Source: an uncultured bacterium
Lineage (GTDB): Bacteria; Patescibacteriota; Patescibacteriia; UBA1558; GWA2-36-10
Assembly (NCBI GenBank): GCA_937912185.1
Contig: CALDOH010000047.1
Span: 1-5,033 of the forward strand
Length of the DNA stretch: 5,033 nucleotides
Direction of reading: 5' to 3'
The notes under the pieces are model-generated. The model had not been told where the DNA came from. It was given only the letters and a program-made list of their open reading frames with translations, and did not search any database. The position numbers and the translations under genes were made by a program. Each line of letters opens with the position of its first letter. The first letter of the stretch is position 1. Of the stretch, positions 1 through 4,967 are shown piece after piece.

Positions 1-691
1 CATAAACAGCTTGATAAAAAAGCTGCGAAACTCTAAGCCACTCACGATTTAATTCATTACTAATTGATATTTCAGCCAAGTCCTTCCACTCAGCCAAGAT
101 AATAAATTTTAAAAACTCTGCTAACTTAGCACTTAAAGGTACTACCTGATTATTATCCTTGTGTTCATTACATATTATACCGCGGCCAGGTAGGTATTGA
201 CCAGCCTCAATAGATTTACCACAAATTTGGCAATCATCTAGCTGTGGCTGCCAGCCAGACATACTCAAGTACTTCCACAAGAAAATACGCACTAGCCAAA
301 GCTTTCTGGCTGGACTGACACTGACATCATTTATGTGAGCAAACAAATCACCTAGTAGTTCAAACTCCCTTCTCTTGTTTCCGCCGTGATCTTCATTGAG
401 AAAAAGCTCGGCAATAGAAGCGGCTAGTGATAGATTGCGTAAATCATTTCTCAAATATTTATAATCAGTGATTGTACTGACTCCAGCCAGATGATCTAGC
501 TTGCCCCGACCAATCATGACTTTGACCTTGGAAAACGGCAACAGATGCCCCGCTTGCTTACTACTAGATTTAGCAGCAGACCTTAGAACAGCCTTAATAA
601 TTCCCTCCTCAGGAGTGAATAAATAATAAACTCTATCTGCCTCTCTCCAGGTATGGGCCTTGAGGACAAAAGCCTCGGTCTTAAAAGACAT
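1..691 (-). CDS. recO: DNA repair protein RecO, 3' end cut off by window
   Basis: Known role: RecO helps RecR load RecA on SSB-coated single-stranded DNA in gap repair, in the cytoplasm. The frame from the ATG at 689-691 gives 230 residues without a stop and runs off base 1. RecO proteins are usually about 240-250 residues, so only the tail is missing. The N-terminus (MSFKTEAFVLKAHTWREADR, then LFTPEEGIIKAVLRSAAK) matches the RecO OB-fold start, where a conserved E-x-D-R lies before the first strands. A helical region follows. A zinc-site pattern sits at C154-x2-C157 and C174-x2-H177; the fourth ligand is His rather than the more common Cys. The start is forced: the frame upstream meets TAA within seven codons and has no other ATG. 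There is no clear Shine-Dalgarno sequence. The gene lies 78 bases downstream of ileS on the same strand with no obvious promoter of its own, so co-transcription is likely. Confidence 0.9.
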   Translation of the reverse strand, partial: MSFKTEAFVLKAHTWREADRVYYLFTPEEGIIKAVLRSAAKSSSKQAGHLLPFSKVKVMIGRGKLDHLAGVSTITDYKYLRNDLRNLSLAASIAELFLNEDHGGNKRREFELLGDLFAHINDVSVSPARKLWLVRIFLWKYLSMSGWQPQLDDCQICGKSIEAGQYLPGRGIICNEHKDNNQVVPLSAKLAEFLKFIILAEWKDLAEISISNELNREWLRVSQLFYQAVY

Positions 692-769
692 GGGGTATCT
701 TTTACTTTACCCCGCACCTTTTCATAAAAAGTGCGAGAATTAATTATCATATTACAAAAAGTGCGGGGT
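692..769 (-). repeat. ileS-recO spacer with competing inverted repeats
   Basis: This is the whole spacer between the ileS stop and the recO ATG. Three structures share one G-rich strand. First, 709-717 and 761-769 are perfect 9-base complements (core ACCCCGCAC), extended after a mismatch by 719-722 with 756-759. Second, 713-717 pairs with 731-735 and 719-722 with 726-729 around a 3-base loop. Third, 692-697 pairs with 708-713 (GGGGTA/TACCCC, 10-base loop), ending exactly at the recO ATG. The decamer AAAAAGTGCG occurs twice, at 726-735 and 756-765, exactly 30 bases apart. No stem is followed by a T-run in the minus direction, so it does not look like an intrinsic terminator. It could be a REP-like palindromic repeat or a leader RNA with alternative folds. 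The pairings are seen; any function is inference. Confidence 0.6.
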
Positions 770-3697
770 TTATGTTTTTAAACCTAGGGTAATATTTTCA
801 CCATTGACTTTACATTCTTTGATTGTCTCTGGATTGTCGCTTACTTCTTCTAGACTTCCAGCGGAAGTAGCTACCATCAATTCATCTTTAAATTTTACTA
901 TAATATCTTTGAGGTATTTAGAATCAGTTTTATAAGTTTCTATTGGTCGATCGCTTGGTTTAAGGCCAGCATCTTTTCTCAACGCATTAATAAAACGAAT
1001 CAGCTCTCGAACTACCCCCTTATCTTTGAGATCGTCAGTCAGATTGGTATCAAGGGCAACTTTGAAACTATTTGCTTCAGCGACTACCCAACCTTCTTTT
1101 TCTTCAACATTTTTTACAACCTCAATTGTTTCTACATTGAGCTCATCAGCTAAAATATCTTTATAAGCTTCTGCTACCTCTTTACCTACCACTACGCCAG
1201 CTAATGGTTGTCGTACTTTAATCCCAGCTTTGGCACGAAGAGCGTGAACTGTTTCGGTAATGCTTCTCACTAAATCCATTTGGTTCAAAACTTCTTCATC
1301 GAAGTATTTATCATCCACCTCTGGCCAAACTTCCAAATGTATTGAACTTTCTTTATTATCAAATTCTTGATATATAATCTCCGCTGACATTGGTGCAAAT
1401 GGAGCAACGATCTTGGACAATTGCTTGAGTACATAAGCCAATGTTTCGATAGCTTGTTTATCGCCATCTTTGAATCGATCACGAGAGCGTCGCACATACC
1501 AAGTAGATAGGCTATCGACAAAATCAAAGATTGGTCGAGTAGCTTTGACTAGATTATAATCTTCCATTGATTGAGTCACTTCTTGATAAAGCGTGACCAA
1601 CTTAGAAACTATCCATTTATCTAAATCGTTTTCTAGTTTTGGTAGTTTTTCACCAGCCAATTTCTGCTCACCAGCAAACATCAAATAAAAATTCAAAACA
1701 TTTTGTAAGATTACTACAAAACGACGATAGGTAGTATTGAGGTCTTTTTCTGTAAAAGACAAGTTCTCAGCTAATACTACTGGTGAAGTAAGTAAATACA
1801 TACGGAGAGCGTCAGCACCATACTTTTCCATCATTAAGTCTGGTTCTGGATAATTTTGTAGACGCTTGGACATTTTCTTGCCGTCTTCTGCTACTACTAT
1901 TCCATTGACTATACAATTTTCAAAAGCATGAGACTCTTTAATACCCCCCGCAATGACATGAAGATAATAAAACCAAGCTCTGGTCTGGTCAGATCCTTCG
2001 GCAATAAACTTAGCTGGAAACTTGCTGTCAAATTCCTTTTCATTTTCAAAGGGATAATGAGACTGAGCATATGGCATTGAGCCTGACTCAAACCAACAAT
2101 CAAGTACATCGGGAATACGAGTCATGGTACCACCACATTTACAAGCAAAGGTTACTTTGTCCACCACATGTTTGTGTAAATCGTTTACTTCCACGCTACT
2201 TAGCTCTTTGAGCTCAGCCACAGAACCAATGACTATTTTTTCATCACACTTATCGCAAGTCCAAATCGGAATAACTGATCCCCAAAAACGCTGTCGAGAG
2301 ATAGACCAATCTCTAGCACCCTCGAGCCACTTACCAAAACGACCAGCCTTGATGTGCTCTGGAACCCAATTTATATTTTTGGCATTTTTGAGAAGATTAT
2401 CTTTTATGCTTAGTACATTTACAAACCAAGATGAAGTTGCGTAGTTGAGCAGCGGTGTTTCACAACGCCAACAATGCGGATAACTATGTTCATATTTTTC
2501 TTTGGCAAAAAGTAAGTTCTTAGCAGCTAAATATTTTATAATCTTAACGTCAGTTGCTTGAACATCATCCTTTGGCTTGACATTGTCACCAGCAAAATCA
2601 ATTGCTTCTTTGTTGATACTACCATCCATAGCTACGTGCTGAATAAAAGGAAAGTTTTTTTCCTTGCCTAGCTTCATGTCATCCTCACCAAAGGCTGGCG
2701 CCATATGAACTACGCCGGTTCCTTCTTCAGTAGTGACAAAATCAGCTGAATATATTTTCCAACCATTATCATGATTTTCTAAATTCTTATCCTTATAATA
2801 ATAATCAAATAATGGCTTATATTTTTTACCAACTAAATCTTTACCTTCGAACTCTTCCAAAATTTTTGGATCACCTTCAATTATTTTTAAAAGGTCTTTG
2901 GCTAAAATATATTTACTACCGTCTACTTCAACTTTTACATAATCAATATCTTCTCCCACTACCAAAGCTACATTACCAATTAAAGTCCAAGGAGTAGTAG
3001 TCCAAGCCAATATATATGTCTTAGGTTCACTTGCCCCGTTAGAAGTAGGCTCGCCAGAGCCGTCAGTTCTAATGGGGTCGACTAGTTCAAACTTGGCTGT
3101 CAATGACAAGTCCTTAATATCTTTATAGCCTTCAGTCACTTCTGACTGAGATAGGGTAGTCTCACAACGCGGACAAATATGCATTGAGCGATAGTCCTCA
3201 TAGATAAGTCCTTTGTCCCAGAGCTGCTTAAAGACCCACCAAATTGTTTCCATATAATTGAGGTCCATGGTTTTGTAGTCGTTTTCCATATCCACCCAGC
3301 GACCAAGACGGCGAATTGTGCCCTTCCAGGCATCAGCATATTCCATCACTCGGCTTCGACAATTTTCATTAAATTTATCAATACCGTATGCTTCAATATC
3401 TTTTTTGGTAGCAAAGCCTAGATCTTTTTCGACAATATTCTCAATTGGCAATCCATGAACGTCCCAACCCCATTTACGTTCTACTCGATAACCTTGCATA
3501 GTCCAAAAACGAGGTACCACATCTTTCATAATACTACCGACCAAATGACCATAATGAGGGGTGCCAGTAGCAAAGGGCGGGCCATCGTAAAATAGATAAT
3601 CACCCTTAGGCGCATCCTTATCAACTGATTTCTGGAAAACCTGCTCTTTGTCCCAAAAATCTAGTATTTCTTTTTCTTTATCTTTAAAATCTAACAT
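770..3697 (-). CDS. ileS: Isoleucyl-tRNA synthetase, eukaryote-like (type 2)
   Basis: Charges tRNA-Ile with isoleucine using ATP, and hydrolyses mis-charged Val-tRNA in its editing domain; cytoplasmic and essential. The frame is complete at 975 residues, normal for the family. Class I signatures are intact: HYGH at 48-51 after YDGPPFATGTP, WGWDVHGLPIE at 76-86, and KMSKR at 608-612. The CP1 editing domain is marked by WTTTPWTL (232-239) and GTGVVHMAPAFGEDD (326-340). Cysteine pairs that may bind zinc are at 175/178, 409/412, 481/484 and 519/521. The helical anticodon-binding domain covers roughly 690-830, followed by a C-terminal extension. The protein ends without the C-terminal Cys4 zinc ribbon of E. 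coli-type enzymes, which fits the eukaryote-like branch often linked to natural mupirocin tolerance (inference). Residues 210-225 form a Gly/Ser/Glu/Pro-rich insertion just before WTTTPWTL. The start is set by family alignment; it has no Shine-Dalgarno sequence. A promoter sits about 40 bases upstream and recO follows. Confidence 0.97.
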   Translation of the reverse strand: MLDFKDKEKEILDFWDKEQVFQKSVDKDAPKGDYLFYDGPPFATGTPHYGHLVGSIMKDVVPRFWTMQGYRVERKWGWDVHGLPIENIVEKDLGFATKKDIEAYGIDKFNENCRSRVMEYADAWKGTIRRLGRWVDMENDYKTMDLNYMETIWWVFKQLWDKGLIYEDYRSMHICPRCETTLSQSEVTEGYKDIKDLSLTAKFELVDPIRTDGSGEPTSNGASEPKTYILAWTTTPWTLIGNVALVVGEDIDYVKVEVDGSKYILAKDLLKIIEGDPKILEEFEGKDLVGKKYKPLFDYYYKDKNLENHDNGWKIYSADFVTTEEGTGVVHMAPAFGEDDMKLGKEKNFPFIQHVAMDGSINKEAIDFAGDNVKPKDDVQATDVKIIKYLAAKNLLFAKEKYEHSYPHCWRCETPLLNYATSSWFVNVLSIKDNLLKNAKNINWVPEHIKAGRFGKWLEGARDWSISRQRFWGSVIPIWTCDKCDEKIVIGSVAELKELSSVEVNDLHKHVVDKVTFACKCGGTMTRIPDVLDCWFESGSMPYAQSHYPFENEKEFDSKFPAKFIAEGSDQTRAWFYYLHVIAGGIKESHAFENCIVNGIVVAEDGKKMSKRLQNYPEPDLMMEKYGADALRMYLLTSPVVLAENLSFTEKDLNTTYRRFVVILQNVLNFYLMFAGEQKLAGEKLPKLENDLDKWIVSKLVTLYQEVTQSMEDYNLVKATRPIFDFVDSLSTWYVRRSRDRFKDGDKQAIETLAYVLKQLSKIVAPFAPMSAEIIYQEFDNKESSIHLEVWPEVDDKYFDEEVLNQMDLVRSITETVHALRAKAGIKVRQPLAGVVVGKEVAEAYKDILADELNVETIEVVKNVEEKEGWVVAEANSFKVALDTNLTDDLKDKGVVRELIRFINALRKDAGLKPSDRPIETYKTDSKYLKDIIVKFKDELMVATSAGSLEEVSDNPETIKECKVNGENITLGLKT
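3034..3077. repeat. Nested palindrome inside ileS coding sequence
   Basis: The arms 3034-3044 (CCCCGTTAGAA) and 3067-3077 (TTCTAATGGGG) are complementary over 11 bases with one non-Watson-Crick position. Nested inside are GGCTC at 3048-3052 and GAGCC at 3057-3061 around a 4-base loop. The segment encodes most of the low-complexity stretch at IleRS residues 210-225 (TDGSGEPTSNGASEP). It lies between the start of the editing domain and its WTTTPWTL motif, where related enzymes usually have a shorter, variable loop. It is also more GC-rich than its surroundings. It resembles the behaviour of palindromic elements that insert in frame into protein loops, as known from Rickettsia; whether it belongs to such a family is not shown here. 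Confidence 0.5.
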
Positions 3698-3735
3698 CTT
3701 TAAACATTTTTAATATCTCAAGTCAAGTAAAAATT

Positions 3736-3764
3736 ATTCTAACCCAAAAAACCACCTTTGACAA
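3736..3764 (-). promoter_or_regulatory. Sigma70-type promoter for ileS
   Basis: Read on the minus strand, a -35 box TTGTCA (3759-3764, 5 of 6 to consensus) and a -10 box TAGAAT (3736-3741, 5 of 6) are separated by exactly 17 bases. Transcription should begin near 3729, giving an ileS leader of about 32 bases. The promoter starts just past the stop of the small ORF at 3775-3897, so ileS need not depend on read-through from it. The leader contains an out-of-frame ATG (3705-3707) opening a 7-codon frame that ends inside ileS at 3684. Confidence 0.7.
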
Positions 3765-3774
3765 ATATAGACCC

Positions 3775-3897
3775 TTAGAAAAACAGAGAATAAAGAATCT
3801 TCCAAACGGACTGCTTATCCTTTTTGACAGCCTTGGCCTGGTAGACCTTTTTCTTTGGTTTAGCAGCGTTAAATACTTTGTCTAATTTTTTTCTCAT
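3775..3897 (-). CDS. Small lysine-rich protein of 40 residues, unknown
   Basis: ATG at 3895-3897 opens a 40-codon frame ending in TAA at 3775-3777. I do not recognise the protein. It has 12 lysines and one arginine, strongly basic overall, with a basic N-terminus and centre (NAAKPKKKVYQAKAVKKDK) and a hydrophobic, aromatic tail (VWKILYSLFF). A short amphipathic peptide that contacts nucleic acid or membrane is conceivable, but this is only inference from composition. Support for coding: the frame fills most of the merR-ileS gap, is on the same strand as its neighbours, uses a mix of AAA and AAG lysine codons, and ends 11 bases before the ileS -35 box. Against: no Shine-Dalgarno, no convincing own promoter, and a likely terminator upstream at 3921-3961. 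The sequence ATATATGAG is duplicated just upstream, offering an out-of-frame competing ATG at 3914-3916. Confidence 0.5.
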   Translation of the reverse strand: MRKKLDKVFNAAKPKKKVYQAKAVKKDKQSVWKILYSLFF

Positions 3898-3920
3898 ATA
3901 TTTTGCGTTTACTCATATAT

Positions 3921-3961
3921 ATAAACCCTCTGACCCAAGGGCATGGAAATGGGCCAGAAGG
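3921..3961 (-). terminator. Probable intrinsic terminator of merR
   Basis: The arms 3950-3961 and 3926-3937 pair over 12 bases in RNA of the minus strand, with two positions being G-U wobbles; on the plus strand these become C-A mismatches, so the fold is specific to the merR transcript direction. The loop is 12 bases. A short T-rich stretch (TTTAT) follows at 3925-3921. The stem begins two bases after the merR stop codon. The T-run is weak, so termination may be partial, which would leave read-through for the small ORF downstream. Confidence 0.5.
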
Positions 3962-3963
3962 AT

Positions 3964-4203
3964 TTATAGCATTTTCTTGATCTCCTCGATGGTAAATCTT
4001 TTCTTAGTCTGGAGACTCTCTATTTTTCTAAGCCGATCCATAGCTTTATCAGCATTATAAAGACGGTAGCCGCCTTGGCTTCTACCGTCTTCGGGAAGTA
4101 GTCCTTCTCTAGTATAAAAATTAATAGTTGAAGGCAAAACAGAAAACAGCCGAGCTAATTCGCCTATCTTAATAAGTTTCTTATCGGTCCTCTGTTTCGG
4201 CAT
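3964..4203 (-). CDS. Minimal MerR-family DNA-binding regulator
   Basis: A 79-residue protein with the MerR winged helix-turn-helix. The HTH is around residues 11-35 (IKIGELARLFSVLPSTINFY, then TREGLL) and the wing carries the hallmark GGYRLYN at 44-50. A second helical pair (AMDRLRKIESLQTKKRFTIEEIKKML) completes the roughly 70-residue DNA-binding domain. The chain stops there: the long dimerisation helix and effector-binding domain of full MerR proteins (usually 110-270 residues) are absent, so there is no visible ligand or metal sensor. It may act as a simple DNA-bending or architectural regulator. Its own promoter contains a 13-bp dyad overlapping the spacer, so autoregulation is likely (inference). 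The start ATG at 4201-4203 lies only about 5 bases after the predicted transcription start, implying a leaderless or near-leaderless mRNA. The target genes cannot be told from the sequence. Confidence 0.88.
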   Translation of the reverse strand: MPKQRTDKKLIKIGELARLFSVLPSTINFYTREGLLPEDGRSQGGYRLYNADKAMDRLRKIESLQTKKRFTIEEIKKML

Positions 4204-4214
4204 AGACTCTATAT

Positions 4215-4243
4215 ATTATAAACCATAAAGTATAAAGTGTAAA
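4215..4243 (-). promoter_or_regulatory. Strong sigma70-type promoter for merR
   Basis: On the minus strand the -35 box is TTTACA (4238-4243, 5 of 6) and the -10 box is a perfect TATAAT (4215-4220), with a 17-base spacer. This is the best promoter in the window. Only 11 bases separate the -10 box from the ATG, so the transcript should start about 5 bases before the start codon. Many classical MerR-activated promoters have a 19-20 base spacer; here it is the optimal 17, which argues for repression rather than twist-type activation at this site. Confidence 0.78.
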
Positions 4244-4270
4244 GTAATTCTAAATACTTTATGGTTATAA
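4216..4270. repeat. 13-bp dyad with heptamer repeats over merR promoter
   Basis: The perfect 13-base arms AACCATAAAGTAT (4221-4233) and ATACTTTATGGTT (4254-4266) are separated by 20 bases. With one bulged base (4220) the match extends 4 more bases at the outside (4216-4219 with 4267-4270). Inside, the heptamer TAAAGT(A/G) stands three times in perfect tandem (4226-4232, 4233-4239, 4240-4246) and once inverted (4255-4261). One arm fills most of the promoter spacer beside the -10 box; the other lies upstream of the -35 box. This fits an operator pair for merR or a small intergenic tandem repeat. There is no T-run, so it is not a terminator. Confidence 0.7.
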
Positions 4271-4305
4271 CAAATAAAAAACCGCTCCCGCAAAGCGGGA
4301 GCGGT
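4271..4305 (-). terminator. Intrinsic terminator of the membrane-protein gene
   Basis: A perfect 11-bp, GC-rich stem (4281-4291 with 4295-4305, ACCGCTCCCGC/GCGGGAGCGGT) with a 3-base loop starts 9 bases after the stop codon at 4315. In the minus direction it is followed by TTTTTATTTG (4280-4271). The plus-strand side lacks a good T-run, so it mainly stops leftward transcripts and insulates the merR promoter. Confidence 0.93.
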
Positions 4306-4314
4306 ATAAAGTCT

Positions 4315-4842
4315 TTATTGTAATGTCTTTAGTCTTTCTATTTCTGTTAGTATTTCTGAGTCTGCTCCAACATCTTCTATGGCGACCACTTTAGTTCTAT
4401 TTATTTGCAGCCAACCTTCTGGTCGATGCAATTCTTCACCATGTTTTACCAAAACTGGAAATTTTTCTACGGTATCCTCTCCATCTTCTTCTTGGGCTGG
4501 GATAATCCGATCTTCAAATTGGATATAATAAACCTCATCTAGATAAACACTCAAGGCATCCTCTTTTACCACCTTAGCATAATAGACTTGACCATTATCC
4601 AAAGCCACTGCTTTGAACTTATATTCAAGTACTAAATTTTCATCTTGGCTAGTGTAGAATAGGGCTGCTACTAAAACAACAATGACTACAAAAAAAGTAG
4701 CAAAGAGCCAACCCTTGGCTCGACTAACGGTCTGAGGTTTGCGAGACACAAACTGCTCAAATTCCATCAACTCTTCGGTAGGATTATCCTTACTTCGGGA
4801 AGCTGAGGTTTTTTTAGTAATGGTTTTCTTAACTTGTGGCAT
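4315..4842 (-). CDS. Membrane-anchored conserved hypothetical protein
   Basis: A 175-residue protein with one membrane span. Residues 1-43 are hydrophilic and basic, the transmembrane segment is about 44-63 (GWLFATFFVVIVVLVAALFY), and the rest is soluble. The positive-inside rule places the N-terminus in the cytoplasm and residues 65-175 outside. It has no cleavage site or lipobox, so it is a signal anchor. The outer part has a beta-rich look: VALDNGQVYYAKV (78-90), LDEVYYIQ (101-108), an acidic loop at 117-126, then VLVKHGEELHRPEGWLQINR (130-149) and VVAIEDV. From memory this resembles small CPR proteins of the form '...NGQVYFGKL...LKDVYYLQ...', which have no assigned function; I cannot confirm this without a search. 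The start ATG at 4840-4842 has no Shine-Dalgarno; an ATG-AAA-TAA mini-frame (4844-4852) ends one base before it. The gene has its own promoter at 4871-4899 and terminator at 4271-4305. Confidence 0.85.
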   Translation of the reverse strand: MPQVKKTITKKTSASRSKDNPTEELMEFEQFVSRKPQTVSRAKGWLFATFFVVIVVLVAALFYTSQDENLVLEYKFKAVALDNGQVYYAKVVKEDALSVYLDEVYYIQFEDRIIPAQEEDGEDTVEKFPVLVKHGEELHRPEGWLQINRTKVVAIEDVGADSEILTEIERLKTLQ

Positions 4843-4870
4843 ATTATTTCATATTAATTTTGATGCTTAA

Positions 4871-4899
4871 ATGGTAGCAGGAAAATTTTCTACTGTAAA
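4871..4899 (-). promoter_or_regulatory. Promoter for the membrane-protein gene
   Basis: On the minus strand, TTTACA (4894-4899, 5 of 6) and TACCAT (4871-4876, 4 of 6) are 17 bases apart. The -10 box is preceded by TGC, an extended -10 (TGn) that can offset its weak match. The predicted start is near 4864, giving a leader of about 22 bases. The spacer contains the perfect 10-base palindrome GAAAATTTTC (4881-4890). Confidence 0.55.
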
Positions 4900-4909
4900 G
4901 AGTGCTGAT

Positions 4910-4938
4910 TTTACAAATTTATCTGACTGTATTATCAT
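4910..4938 (+). promoter_or_regulatory. Divergent plus-strand promoter
   Basis: TTTACA (4910-4915, 5 of 6) and TATCAT (4933-4938, 5 of 6) are separated by 17 bases. It stands back to back with the leftward promoter: both -35 boxes are TTTACA and they are only 10 bases apart (4900-4909). The predicted start is near 4945, about 23 bases before the ATG at 4968. Confidence 0.55.
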
Positions 4939-4944
4939 AATCAA

Positions 4945-4961
4945 TAGTTAAATATTAACTA
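4945..4961. promoter_or_regulatory. Palindrome at the divergent transcription start
   Basis: TAGTTAAATATTAACTA has perfect 7-base arms (4945-4951 and 4955-4961) around 3 bases. It covers the predicted start point of the plus-strand transcript and ends 6 bases before the ATG at 4968. It could be an operator or a weak leader hairpin. AT-only palindromes do arise by chance in AT-rich spacers, so confidence is limited. Confidence 0.35.
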
Positions 4962-4967
4962 CAATCT

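Noticed and set aside
583..750. A 55-codon minus-strand frame starting in the ileS-recO spacer (MIINSRTFYEKVRGKV...)
   Set aside because: It overlaps the recO start in another frame, and its first part is just the translated inverted repeat; no sign of independent coding.
709..769. Intrinsic terminator between ileS and recO
   Set aside because: On the minus strand the stem is followed by a purine-rich stretch (GTAAAGTAAAAG), not by T residues; on the plus strand no gene leads into it.
2124..2444. A 106-codon plus-strand frame
   Set aside because: Lies entirely opposite ileS, has no promoter or start signal and a composition typical of an antisense shadow.
3721..3726. TTGACT as -35 box for ileS
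   Set aside because: A -10 box at 17 bases would abut the ATG and put the start inside the gene; the pair at 3736-3764 is far better.
3872..3916. Alternative 15-codon frame from the ATG at 3914-3916 (MSKRKIYEKKIRQSI)
   Set aside because: Very short and overlaps the start of the longer 40-codon frame, which fits the gap better.
4216..4270. The 13-bp dyad as a second terminator
   Set aside because: AT-rich, 20-base loop and no T-run; the real terminator is right beside it at 4271-4305.
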